25,818 nt of DNA, taken from positions 1 through 25,818 of the IMG/VR virus record IMGVR_UViG_3300049855_000064; one strand, 5' to 3'. The translations under genes and the position numbers were made by a program. The DNA comes from a virus. Below the pieces are notes generated by a model, which ran no database searches, was not told the DNA's origin, and saw only the letters and a program-made list of their open reading frames with translations. Positions 1 through 6,798 of the stretch are shown here, in pieces (the stretch's first letter is position 1; each line of letters starts with the position of its first letter).

Positions 1-44
1 TTCCCGTTAAAAGCAGAGGGCGGTAAATTCACGAGGTATCGCAA

Positions 45-371
45 ATGAAGACTATCACTCGCAAAACTCTTGACAAGATCCTGGCTGCGGAAAAAGAGTA
101 TGGCGAGCCGTTTGGCCAGATTCTCCGTGGATTCGCCGCCGACGGCGAGAGCATTCATTCTGTGGCGCAGATCCTGGAAATCCCGTACCCAACATTCAGG
201 GTCCTGGACGCCGTGCAGGATCCGGGTATCGAATGGCCTGCCAGGAATCGGTCGTGCGCCTTCCGCGAATGCGATAGGGATACGGGCCGAATCCCCGAAA
301 CAGCGCGCCGTAACCTGGCGAAAGCTCGCAGTCTCCGATGGCCTAAGACGCAGTTGAAATTATTTTCATGA
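45..371 (+). CDS. small putative helix-turn-helix phage protein
   Basis: 108 residues. The ATG at 45 is preceded by GAGG at 33-36, a good ribosome binding site. Residues ~22-55 look like a helix-turn-helix: a helical segment, then 'SIHSVAQILEIPYPTFRVL', which resembles an HTH turn and recognition helix. The C-terminal half is Arg-rich (~66-100) with two Cys and may help bind nucleic acid. It is the first complete plus-strand gene in the window; anything upstream of base 1 is unseen. Its stop lies inside a palindrome-rich stretch that may control the next gene. I do not recognise a named family. A DNA-binding role is inferred from the HTH-like pattern and composition only. Confidence 0.6.
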   Translation: MKTITRKTLDKILAAEKEYGEPFGQILRGFAADGESIHSVAQILEIPYPTFRVLDAVQDPGIEWPARNRSCAFRECDRDTGRIPETARRNLAKARSLRWPKTQLKLFS

Positions 372-404
372 AGTAGTGTACACTTCCCGAGATGCGTATA
401 GAAT
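354..404 (+). promoter_or_regulatory. putative promoter and operator-like palindromes
   Basis: In the 82-base gap before the gene at 454, a -35-like TGTACA (377-382) and a -10-like TAGAAT (399-404) are separated by 16 bases. A second -35-like TTGAAA lies at 354-359. Two palindromes sit here: TTCATGAA (365-372) and the 10-base AGTGTACACT (375-384), which overlaps the -35-like box. The layout suggests a sigma70-type promoter with a repressor site. The box matches are partial, so this is a candidate only. Confidence 0.35.
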
Positions 405-453
405 ACCCGACATGCCAAGGCAATTCCGCTAAGGCAAAACGAGGATCTACCCA

Positions 454-885
454 ATGAACGTTCACACCGCTAAGACTTCTGAACTGATCGCTTTCTACAA
501 CGCCAACTCTGGTCGTGACCCGATCAAGAAGTTCACCGATCGCAAGACCGCTGAAGCGCGTGTCCAGGCTCTGGTCGACTACATCGCGATGACTACTCCG
601 GCTCCTGCCGCCGAGCCGACTGAGTCAGTTAAGCCTAAGCGTGAGCGCAAGCCCGCCAAGGCTGCCAAGGTTAAAGCTGAGAAGGTCGTCAAGTCGCGTC
701 GTCGTGATAAGGTCTACGCGATTCTGGTTGAAGACTGCGTCACTGTCGCATACCTCGCCAAGCAGCTTAAGACCGTTGAGCGCAACATCCAGGGCGATCT
801 GTTCTTCCTTCGCAAGGAAGGCTACAACATCATTCGCGTGTCGATCGACGGCGAAACCCGCTACCAGTTGGGAGAGTCAAAATGA
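454..885 (+). CDS. basic DNA-binding-like protein with H1-like linker
   Basis: 143 residues; ATG 454 has GAGG at 441-444. Three parts are visible. Residues ~8-40 carry a motif seen in small phage and bacterial proteins (SELIAFYNANSG, then KKFTDRKTAEARV). Residues ~48-85 form an Ala/Pro/Lys/Arg-rich linker like a histone H1 tail. Residues ~86-140 resemble a winged helix: helix, 'VAYLAKQLKT' turn, 'RNIQGDLFFLRKEG' helix, then a beta hairpin. The codons are strongly host-like (AAG, CTG, CGT/CGC, ATC) compared with its neighbours, which suggests high expression. It may bind or compact DNA, or act as a transcription factor; both are inferences. The ATGA overlap with the next gene points to translational coupling. 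Confidence 0.72.
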   Translation: MNVHTAKTSELIAFYNANSGRDPIKKFTDRKTAEARVQALVDYIAMTTPAPAAEPTESVKPKRERKPAKAAKVKAEKVVKSRRRDKVYAILVEDCVTVAYLAKQLKTVERNIQGDLFFLRKEGYNIIRVSIDGETRYQLGESK

Positions 886-1121
886 GTCGCAAACTTTGGG
901 AAATCGCTCAGGAAATTCGCTTTGAGTGGGGCAGCAACTTGGCGCGGGAGGCGAAGCCTTATCTGGATGCGATGCAAGACCTCGAGACAATCAACGATAA
1001 GTACTACGCTGACGATGCCCGGACTGTCGTCAACTGCTTCCTGGCTAACGCGGGAGGTTGGCGTGGTGAGAAAGCTCGCGAGCTAAAGCGCGAACTGAAA
1101 CTAATTTTGCAGGGGAAATGA
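882..1121 (+). CDS. conserved small phage protein, unknown function
   Basis: 79 residues, starting in a 4-base ATGA overlap with the gene at 454, so probably translated by coupling. The sequence is mostly helical, with an opening 'SRKLWEIAQEIRFEW', a central acidic part and a closing 'GWRGEKARELKRELKLIL' basic amphipathic helix. This pattern recurs in small conserved proteins of proteobacterial phages, but no function is known to me. There is no signal peptide, membrane segment or metal motif. It belongs to the same operon as its neighbours. Confidence 0.7.
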   Translation: MSRKLWEIAQEIRFEWGSNLAREAKPYLDAMQDLETINDKYYADDARTVVNCFLANAGGWRGEKARELKRELKLILQGK

Positions 1122-1122
1122 C

Positions 1123-1464
1123 ATGATCAAGTTTCGTGAAGAGTTGAAAACGCCGGTCGAGATGGGCCGCGTTGCTGTGCCGTACATGCCGACTGCAGTG
1201 ATGAGTGAGCACAGCAGCCCGGACAGCGCAGGCTTCCCTTACTCGACGCGGTATGAACTCCGCGCACGAGTCGGTGTGATGTTTACAGCCAACTCGGCTG
1301 AGTACGAACGCGCTCGTGAGAATGCCGAACGACTGCTGCTGTCGATTGTCTACGCTGAGGTTCTGGACGCTATCGCGCTAGCAACGTCAGCGGCAAGTGC
1401 GGGTGACTTCCACGCTACGTGCGACATACTGCAATCTCTGCGCCGTGAACTGGTGACGCCATGA
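1123..1464 (+). CDS. small phage protein, unknown function
   Basis: 113 residues. It starts one base after the previous stop, with AGGGG just upstream as ribosome binding site. The N-terminal half (~1-50) is extended and Pro/Ser-rich. The C-terminal half (~58-110) is helical, with the pattern 'AERLLLSIVYAEVLDAIALA' followed by 'GDFHATCDILQSLRREL', like other small phage proteins of unknown role. There is no signal peptide or membrane segment. Its stop overlaps the next start by four bases. Function not recognised. Confidence 0.68.
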   Translation: MIKFREELKTPVEMGRVAVPYMPTAVMSEHSSPDSAGFPYSTRYELRARVGVMFTANSAEYERARENAERLLLSIVYAEVLDAIALATSAASAGDFHATCDILQSLRRELVTP

Positions 1465-1850
1465 GCGAAGTCGGCGCAGTATTCAAACGAGTGGGGGCGC
1501 CCTTGCGGGTGCCTCGTCAGTCCTGGGGTTCGGTGCGCGAAAGCGACGGGACGGTCTTCCTTCGCGTGTGGCAGGAAGAATGCTGCAAGATCAATGGCGT
1601 CACGTGCGCTTTGATTCGTCGCTCAGAAGGCATCAGCACGTTCGGCCGCACAGAACGGCTCCGGCATATCCAACTCATTAAGGAGGGCGCTCCCTGCTTA
1701 CTGGTGATGTGCCAGGCCAAGGATCCGAAGGCGCGGCCTAAGTCAATAGCCAAGGTCAACGAACGAGAGTTGTTCGTAACCAACAGTCAAGTCGTCGAAC
1801 TGAATGGCGATGTCTACCTCCAGATGACGATGGAACGGGTGAAAATATGA
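1461..1850 (+). CDS. hypothetical phage protein
   Basis: 129 residues, start in an ATGA overlap with the gene at 1123. It looks like a soluble, beta-rich protein: many short strands separated by Gly, Pro and charged turns, and a basic overall charge. Two adjacent Cys (~36-37) and further single Cys are present without a clear metal-binding spacing. No known domain is recognised. Its end overlaps the next start by four bases (ATGA), which keeps it inside the coupled operon. Confidence 0.65.
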   Translation: MSEVGAVFKRVGAPLRVPRQSWGSVRESDGTVFLRVWQEECCKINGVTCALIRRSEGISTFGRTERLRHIQLIKEGAPCLLVMCQAKDPKARPKSIAKVNERELFVTNSQVVELNGDVYLQMTMERVKI

Positions 1851-2218
1851 GCGACTTTATGCGTGACCGCGCCGAGGCGCTGAGCAAAGAGAACTTCCAG
1901 TTGAAGGGTCGTCTGCGCGAAATAAACGACTTGGCGTGGATGTACCGTTGGGCTTCGATCATCTTGGGTGTCATGTTCGTCGTCGCGTTGATGACCCCTC
2001 GCGAAGTCTGCGCTGCGGAGTATCCTATCGTTGCGAAAAACTGGTGCAGCGAATTCGCCGATGGCTACTACACAGGCTTTTGTTGGAAGGGGCACTGCGA
2101 AGAAGAAGCAGTCCCTCCCGTCATGTGTCCTTACCCGAAAGGCGATGAGGATCCGTACACTCGCGGATTGAAAGAAGGTCTGAAGGCAGGCGAACTTTAC
2201 AGGCAGGAATCACTATGA
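1847..2218 (+). CDS. single-pass membrane protein with Cys-rich outer domain
   Basis: 123 residues, starting in an ATGA overlap. Residues ~4-30 form a charged, probably cytoplasmic coiled-coil helix. Residues ~34-50 ('RWASIILGVMFVVALM') form one membrane segment. The rest (~56-123) should lie in the periplasm and holds Cys at 67, 79, 84 and 94 (with another at 55, beside the membrane), enough for two disulfides. The 'CAAE' just after the membrane segment could also be a cleavage site, which would make it a secreted protein. The layout fits an inner-membrane protein facing the periplasm, such as an exclusion or envelope-sensing factor, but no family is recognised. It shares an operon with a lipoprotein and a small membrane peptide. 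Confidence 0.65.
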   Translation: MSDFMRDRAEALSKENFQLKGRLREINDLAWMYRWASIILGVMFVVALMTPREVCAAEYPIVAKNWCSEFADGYYTGFCWKGHCEEEAVPPVMCPYPKGDEDPYTRGLKEGLKAGELYRQESL

Positions 2219-2697
2219 ACGAGCCCATATTCCCGAGCATCGACGAGTTGCCCACGCAGTCAGGCGTGTACGACTACAGGGGCCGCATCTGGGCGTTCTA
2301 CATGGACGCAGACGGTCTGCGCGGGCACAGCTTCGCGCAGGAAGACCAGTTGTACTACGGCAGGGGCAGGTTCTGGCGCCGCTACCATGATGGACAGCAG
2401 TGGACGCCGTGGGTCGAACGCGCGACAGTGCTCAAAGACGCGAATGTCAGTTACTCAGCGGGAAGCAAGCCCTTGGCGCTCGCACGCCTCGCCAACTTCG
2501 AGCTCGCCTATAAAGAGTGGTCTGATAAAACGGAATGGGTGCAGGACGAGATCAACGCAGGCACGATTAGCGCGAAGGCGCTGGGCAAACATCGCGCAGA
2601 CGTAATGACAGACCTGATTCGCGAGTTGCGAACCGAAGTGGAGCAGCTCAAGGCAGAGAACGAAGCGCTCCGCCTGAACAAAGGGGAAAAGCAATGA
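2215..2697 (+). CDS. hypothetical protein with C-terminal coiled coil
   Basis: 160 residues, start in an ATGA overlap. The N-terminal ~80 residues are rich in Trp, Tyr, Phe, Gly and Arg, with repeats of the type 'YYGRGRFWRRY' and 'GQQWTPWVER', which suggests a compact beta-rich fold. The C-terminal ~35 residues are a clear coiled coil ('LIRELRTEVEQLKAENEALR') likely to make dimers or trimers. There is no signal peptide or membrane segment. I do not recognise the family. The stop overlaps the next start (ATGA). Confidence 0.65.
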   Translation: MNEPIFPSIDELPTQSGVYDYRGRIWAFYMDADGLRGHSFAQEDQLYYGRGRFWRRYHDGQQWTPWVERATVLKDANVSYSAGSKPLALARLANFELAYKEWSDKTEWVQDEINAGTISAKALGKHRADVMTDLIRELRTEVEQLKAENEALRLNKGEKQ

Positions 2698-2969
2698 GCC
2701 GGATACTGCACATCTATGCAACACAACGAGAGGCGACCACAGGGAAGCGTGTGTTCACGTACTACAACGCAGGGGGCATCATGCAGGAGGGCAGGAACTT
2801 TCTAGTGATGCGCAACGGCGACGAACACTTCTGGCGCGTGGTTGATCAGGAGCTACTCGGGATGGAAGTCGACGCCGTGCTGGTCGACGAACACACCACT
2901 CGCAACTTTAAGATAGCGGACGTCGCTCGCTTCGACGCGCTGGTAAAAAGCCGCGTCCGTCCGCGGTAA
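2694..2969 (+). CDS. small hypothetical phage protein
   Basis: 91 residues, starting in an ATGA overlap with the gene at 2215. It looks like a small soluble alpha/beta protein with alternating strands ('RVFTYYNAGGIMQEG', 'FLVMRNGDEHFWRVV') and an acidic middle part. No known domain is recognised. It ends the first run of coupled genes; a 73-base gap follows before the lipoprotein gene. That gap is GC-rich, holds a small hairpin (GGTGC 3008-3012 with GCACC 3019-3023) and has no obvious promoter or U-tract. Confidence 0.6.
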   Translation: MSRILHIYATQREATTGKRVFTYYNAGGIMQEGRNFLVMRNGDEHFWRVVDQELLGMEVDAVLVDEHTTRNFKIADVARFDALVKSRVRPR

Positions 2970-3042
2970 GTGGCTAGCGGCCAGTCACTCCCAGGGGGTG
3001 ATTGTCCGGTGCGCCATTGCACCACTATCCAGAGGAAGCAAC

Positions 3043-3480
3043 ATGAAAAACGTAATGACAATCGCGTCGCTGACAATGATGACGCTGGTAGTGGGCTTGA
3101 GCCTGCTGGTGTCCGGATGCGGTAACCCTGAGGTCGGCTTTGACACGCTCGAAACGGCGCGTAAGCAGGCTAAAGAGAACGCCGGATACAACGCCAAGGC
3201 GTGGCGCGCCAATGCGCCTGGCATGGGCGGTGTAGGCATCATCGAGAACGGCGATTCGACCCAGACTCCGGACTGCCCCCAGGGCGACGGATGGGCTACC
3301 ATCGAGCTAGTCAATCCGACTACCGCCGCCAAGGTCGGCAAACTCAAGTGCAGCACGGTGTCCAGTGCCGTAGGCTGTATGACCGCAGATGACTTCCAGA
3401 CAAAGTCGTACGCCAGCGATGACGGCCGCTGCCAACCGCTGACCAAGGTGCCGCATCCGCTGCCGAAGATCGCGCAGTAA
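3043..3480 (+). CDS. phage-encoded lipoprotein
   Basis: 145 residues from ATG 3043, chosen over an upstream start at 2998 because AGAGGAAG lies just before it and the protein then begins with a proper signal peptide. After Lys2 comes a hydrophobic stretch (~4-22) and the lipobox Val-Ser-Gly-Cys, with Cys26 as the lipidated residue. The residue after Cys is Gly, not Asp, which by the usual rule sends it to the outer membrane. The mature part (~119 residues) is polar and holds four more Cys. Phage lipoproteins often block superinfection or modify the host surface; that role is an inference here. It overlaps the next small gene by one base (TAATG). Confidence 0.72.
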   Translation: MKNVMTIASLTMMTLVVGLSLLVSGCGNPEVGFDTLETARKQAKENAGYNAKAWRANAPGMGGVGIIENGDSTQTPDCPQGDGWATIELVNPTTAAKVGKLKCSTVSSAVGCMTADDFQTKSYASDDGRCQPLTKVPHPLPKIAQ

Positions 3481-3575
3481 TGGGACTGACTGTCCTGATC
3501 ATGACCGCCATGTCGTCGAGCTTCGTACTCGGCTTCATGGTCGCCAAACTCTACTACAAAGGTGAAAAACGATGA
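3480..3575 (+). CDS. 31-residue membrane peptide
   Basis: A small open frame that simple ORF length cut-offs miss. ATG 3480 shares its A with the stop of the lipoprotein gene (TAATG), and its own TGA overlaps the next start by four bases (ATGA), so both ends are tied into the operon. The peptide is hydrophobic at ~3-22 ('LTVLIMTAMSSSFVLGFMVA') with a basic C-terminal tail (KLYYKGEKR), which predicts one membrane helix with the tail in the cytoplasm. It could partner with the lipoprotein or act as a small membrane effector. It is too short and simple to be assigned as a holin. Confidence 0.6.
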   Translation: MGLTVLIMTAMSSSFVLGFMVAKLYYKGEKR

Positions 3576-3946
3576 GCAACGAAAAAGCTATAAATGATTT
3601 CCTGCGGGTTATCGCGGCATGCGTCAGCCCCGATGGCGGCGCCAGCGAACTTGAGTTCTCTCGCGCAGAGCTGTTCAACAAAATGCGCGAGCCTGTTCCT
3701 GAGTTCAAGGCGGGAGAACTGGTCGAGTGGAAGTGTGATCAACTGCGCGTCAGCAAGTTGCCGCGGTCTAACGGCACGATGGTAGTGGTCGCCCCGCGGT
3801 TGGACGTACCGCGACACGACTCAGAGCGCGGAAGCGGTTCTATGTTCTGGGCGATGCCGCTAGACTTGCTTGTATCTGCGCTGGACGACAGCGGGGACTA
3901 CATCGAGTTCTACGTTGACGCGCGGCGTGTGACGCTGGCGCCGTAA
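3572..3946 (+). CDS. conserved small phage protein, unknown function
   Basis: 124 residues, start in an ATGA overlap with the 31-codon gene; GGTGAAAAACG precedes the start. The N-terminal ~45 residues are helical. Residues ~48-124 look like a small beta-barrel: 'FKAGELVEWKCDQLRV', 'GTMVVVAPRLDVP' and 'GDYIEFYVDARRV'. Similar 'F.aGd.V.WK' proteins occur in phages and prophages, without a proven function known to me. It is the last plus-strand gene, ending 19 bases before a terminator hairpin. Confidence 0.66.
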   Translation: MSNEKAINDFLRVIAACVSPDGGASELEFSRAELFNKMREPVPEFKAGELVEWKCDQLRVSKLPRSNGTMVVVAPRLDVPRHDSERGSGSMFWAMPLDLLVSALDDSGDYIEFYVDARRVTLAP

Positions 3947-3965
3947 ACTAAGATCTGGACGTAAC

Positions 3966-3997
3966 AAAGGGCGGCCATTGCGGTCGCCCTTTCTTTT
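3966..3997. terminator. bidirectional intrinsic terminator
   Basis: An 11-base stem pairs AAAGGGCGGCC (3966-3976) with GGTCGCCCTTT (3982-3992), with one G-U pair and a 5-base loop. On the plus strand it is followed by CTTTTG; on the minus strand the stem ends in TTT followed by GTTAC. It lies between two convergent operons, 19 bases after the plus-strand gene end and just past the stop of the last minus-strand gene, so it probably ends both transcripts. Confidence 0.85.
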
Positions 3998-3999
3998 GC

Positions 4000-4236
4000 T
4001 TACGGAACAAACGGCGTAAGCGTAGTCGTCGGGGTCGACTCCGTTGTCTGCGAGTTGCTACCGTTGCTGGTGGCATCGCCCTTAGCGGCTTTGTCCTGGC
4101 TAACTACGCTCTGGCTGCCCAAGACGTTTGTGCTGTCGGTCGTCTGAATGTTGAGCGGTCTGTCTCCGCCAGAACCTACGTAGATCGCTGTGCAACCGAC
4201 CAGCGTCAACGCGACCAGTAATAGCAAATTTCTCAT
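4000..4236 (-). CDS. small phage lipoprotein
   Basis: 78 residues from ATG 4236, chosen because AAGGAG lies seven bases upstream and because this start gives a textbook lipoprotein signal: Arg2, a Leu-rich core (~4-12) and lipobox Leu-Val-Gly-Cys with Cys15. The residue after Cys is Thr, so sorting to the outer membrane is likely. The mature part is ~60 residues, rich in Ser, Thr, Asn and Gln, low in order, ending in a Pro/Thr tail. Similar small lipoproteins are found near the tail-fibre end of some phages. It could be an outer-membrane spanin-like part or an exclusion lipoprotein, but no matching inner-membrane spanin gene overlaps it. Last gene of the late block. Confidence 0.68.
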   Translation of the reverse strand: MRNLLLLVALTLVGCTAIYVGSGGDRPLNIQTTDSTNVLGSQSVVSQDKAAKGDATSNGSNSQTTESTPTTTLTPFVP

Positions 4237-4247
4237 GGCGCTTCTCC

Positions 4248-4793
4248 TTATGGTGCGAAAGGTACGTTGCTGAAAGGCCACGCCAGCGCCGGGAACAGAG
4301 CGATAATCTCTTCCGTGGGCGGGAACGGTTGCGGCAAAGCCCCGGCTATAGCGTTGCATTCGTCCATCCAAGCTCCGAAGACTTGGCCGTTGACTTGATA
4401 GGTGCCCGCGTAACCCGCCCGAGCGACGCAGGCATTACGGTCAGCGAAGCCTCCGAGTCTCGCCTGAGCGTCGTAGTAGACGGCCAGTTCCGAGCGAGTC
4501 TGCTCGTAGCGCATTTGCGTACGCGCCTCGATCTCTTCCGCAGTGGCGGCAGACACCAACCATGTTTGAGACCACTCGCCCATCGAATACGTGGGCTCGA
4601 GTTCAGACAGGTTCTGCGTGATTGGGTCGTACTCAGGGACAGGTGTCTCTTCGACTACGCTCGCGCCGAAGTCGGTGTAGATCTCCTCTGGCGTAGGCAC
4701 GGGAAAACTCGTGTGAGGGTTGTCCGCTTGCAAGTCAGTAAACGTGTACGGGTACTTCAGGACGGTCGAACCGTCAGCTTTGAGGTATAGCAT
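4248..4793 (-). CDS. tail fibre assembly / chaperone-like protein
   Basis: 181 residues; ATG 4793 has AAGGAG seven bases upstream. The N-terminal ~90 residues carry the pattern common in small proteins next to phage fibre genes: 'MLYLKADGSTVLKYPYT', then 'PVPEYDPITQNLSE' and 'GEWSQTWLVSAATAEE'. Such proteins are usually annotated as tail fibre assembly or fibre chaperone proteins. Residues ~90-120 are helical and the C-terminus is Pro/Phe/Ala-rich with two Cys in the middle part. Its position directly after the two fibre genes supports the role. The exact partner, the fibre at 5482 or the protein at 4805, cannot be told. Confidence 0.6.
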   Translation of the reverse strand: MLYLKADGSTVLKYPYTFTDLQADNPHTSFPVPTPEEIYTDFGASVVEETPVPEYDPITQNLSELEPTYSMGEWSQTWLVSAATAEEIEARTQMRYEQTRSELAVYYDAQARLGGFADRNACVARAGYAGTYQVNGQVFGAWMDECNAIAGALPQPFPPTEEIIALFPALAWPFSNVPFAP

Positions 4794-4804
4794 TTTGTTT
4801 CTCC

Positions 4805-5485
4805 TTATGGGTTGTGCAGTCCGACATTTATCTGGTACATCTGAACGAAAGACACGTCTCCCGCTTCTGAGTAGACACCCGGCGTGTACGTCCCTGCGGG
4901 CAGTTTGTCGCTAAGACATAGACGACTGTTGTCGTTTTCCGGCACGATGTTCATCTGGTTCCACTCAGGGTAAGGGAATGTGAACCCAGAACCGTCGCCT
5001 GCGAGGAAAGTGACTCGCCCCCCGAAGGGTATTATAGTACCTTCCTTTGGAAGAGTGATAGGCGTGGACACGCGAGGCGTATCTCTAGGCGGCGCGCTGG
5101 CTGATGCGACAACGCCTGCGCCGCCTCTCAGAACGACAACAGCGGTGTGAGTGAAGCCCCCGCTCATGACAGTCATCGGGACGGAAGTCGCTCCGTTCCC
5201 TGCGCGCGTAAAGACTCGCACTTCGTATCCGCCAGCGATACCTGCGAATCCCGTAGTAGCTAATTGCGTCCACCCCGCAGGACTTGGAGCGACGCCCGCA
5301 GCGACCGCGTCGAAGAAAAACGACACGAACATGAGCAGTCTGTCCGACGAAGAATTCGCGGGTAACGCGAGCGTATACGAGTGTCCCAGATTAGCGTCAG
5401 CCTCGTACTGCCATAACGGAGCCTCTGTCGGAATGAGGGGGCTCCCGCCACCGCCCCCTGCTGTCATCATCGCGCGCCGGCTCAT
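4805..5485 (-). CDS. putative second tail fibre / tip protein
   Basis: 226 residues from ATG 5485, which overlaps the fibre stop by four bases (ATGA); the longer frame up to 5629 lies inside the fibre gene and is not used. The N-terminus has a Gly-rich linker (MTAGGGGGS). The rest is beta-rich, with segments such as 'SDRLLMFVSFFFDAV' and 'AGWTQLATTGF', a pattern seen in jelly-roll-like domains of phage tip and fibre proteins. There is no catalytic motif. Location between the pyocin-knob fibre and a fibre-assembly protein supports a receptor-binding or tip role. The specific fold and function are inferred. Confidence 0.55.
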   Translation of the reverse strand: MSRRAMMTAGGGGGSPLIPTEAPLWQYEADANLGHSYTLALPANSSSDRLLMFVSFFFDAVAAGVAPSPAGWTQLATTGFAGIAGGYEVRVFTRAGNGATSVPMTVMSGGFTHTAVVVLRGGAGVVASASAPPRDTPRVSTPITLPKEGTIIPFGGRVTFLAGDGSGFTFPYPEWNQMNIVPENDNSRLCLSDKLPAGTYTPGVYSEAGDVSFVQMYQINVGLHNP

Positions 5486-6798
5486 GATGCGGCCGCCATA
5501 GACTTGCCGCCCTGGAAGCCGAAAATTGATATCGTCCCGCCGTTCAGTCGCCGCATCATGAACGTGTAGATCGATTGACTGGCGTATGCGGGCACTCTCC
5601 CTTCCGGCCACAAAATATCCGCGGGCCACGTTACAGCAAAATTGCCGATGACGTTGACGTTAAACACAACCGACTCATCGTCCGCTGTCAAGGCTGAACG
5701 GTCGATCGTGACAGTTGTGTTGGCTGTCATCCAGAAAGAAAGGTCAGCCCCGTTCTGCGGTTGCAGGTTGACGGATCCGCCGCCCACGAAGCCGTAGTTG
5801 ATGAACCGCTCGATGACGTTGTTGAGGCGCGGAGTAGTGCCCGCCAGAACGACTTCGGTCCATGCGCCCCAGGTGTTTAGAGCGCTACTCGTACGAACCC
5901 ACGAGCGAGGAGCGATAGCGCTGCCTCCTACGACGTCAGTCCAAGTTTGCTTAACGATAGTCGCGCTGAACCGCTCAACGAATACAGATCCGTTCAGCGC
6001 AGCGCCTGTCGGCCGGGTACCTAAAGACACGCCGCTAGAGAATCGCATCAGGCCTGAAGGCATAGAGGCGGTCGTGTCAAGACTGACGATCACAGGCGCG
6101 TTGCCCGTGTTAAGTATCCCGCCGTCACCTACACGAGTAACTCTATTCGCTGTGGCGTCTAAACTGCCGGTCGTCAACACGAGATTGTTCTGAGTCCAGA
6201 GTTCAGTCCACGCGCCCCACGCGTTGACGTTTGCAGTTCTCAACCAGATCCGCGGAGTCGTGCTGCCTGCTGTCAAGTATATTTGAGCAGCTTGTCCGAC
6301 GGTGGCGCTGGTCGTACGAACGTAGTGCTGAACAAGACCGCCTGACTGACCCGTGGGCGGAGTGAAGTTCGCCATGCCTGAGGTGTGGACGTAAAACCCA
6401 GTGCGGTCGGCGCTGGGATCGTCTAGGTTATTCGCGACCTGACCACCCGTCCAACCGAGGCCGAAAGCGCCCACAGCCATAAGACGCCCGGCTGTCGGAT
6501 CAAGCGGGCCCGTCTGCACGTCTCTACCTGCCGCCGTGCCTAGTCCAGAGATAGTCGCCTGACCTGTCGTCGGATTGATCGTGAACAAAAGCACATCCTG
6601 GTCGCCGTCATAAAGCATAAGCTCCCAGACAGTGGGCGACACTTGCTTCAGCCACATGAAACCCGCCAGAACGCCTTCAGGGCGACTAGTGCCCGTCTGC
6701 GTCGTCTGCAAAGCGGGCGCCCAGAGATTCAGCCACGCAGCAAGCTGCGAGCCCGTTACGACATCAGGATCGATGAAGGGTAAGAGATACTGACTCAT
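5482..6798 (-). CDS. tail fibre with pyocin-knob-like repeats
   Basis: 438 residues; ATG 6798 has AGGAG seven bases upstream and overlaps the stop of the gene at 6795 (ATGA). The N-terminal ~130 residues look like a baseplate-anchoring part. The middle has at least two knob-like repeats ending in 'RTANVNAWGAWTELW' (~205) and 'RTSSALNTWGAWTEV' (~310), the hallmark of pyocin knob domains found in phage and pyocin fibres. The C-terminal ~110 residues are a beta-rich domain ('TVTIDRSALTADDESVVFNV') that may cap the trimer. It should bind the host surface. Receptor and host range cannot be read from the sequence. Confidence 0.75.
   Translation of the reverse strand: MSQYLLPFIDPDVVTGSQLAAWLNLWAPALQTTQTGTSRPEGVLAGFMWLKQVSPTVWELMLYDGDQDVLLFTINPTTGQATISGLGTAAGRDVQTGPLDPTAGRLMAVGAFGLGWTGGQVANNLDDPSADRTGFYVHTSGMANFTPPTGQSGGLVQHYVRTTSATVGQAAQIYLTAGSTTPRIWLRTANVNAWGAWTELWTQNNLVLTTGSLDATANRVTRVGDGGILNTGNAPVIVSLDTTASMPSGLMRFSSGVSLGTRPTGAALNGSVFVERFSATIVKQTWTDVVGGSAIAPRSWVRTSSALNTWGAWTEVVLAGTTPRLNNVIERFINYGFVGGGSVNLQPQNGADLSFWMTANTTVTIDRSALTADDESVVFNVNVIGNFAVTWPADILWPEGRVPAYASQSIYTFMMRRLNGGTISIFGFQGGKSMAAAS

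Noticed and set aside
392-457. 21-codon open frame whose TGA overlaps the ATG of the gene at 454
   Set aside because: No ribosome binding site, and the candidate -10 box lies inside it, so the transcript would start within the frame. The overlap alone is not enough.
3008-3023. Hairpin GGTGC/GCACC between 2969 and 3043 as a terminator
   Set aside because: Only five pairs and no U-tract follows; more likely random in a GC-rich gap.
2998-3042. Longer N-terminus for the lipoprotein gene from ATG 2998
   Set aside because: No ribosome binding site, and it would put 15 residues before a proper signal peptide. ATG 3043 has AGAGGAAG and the right signal layout.
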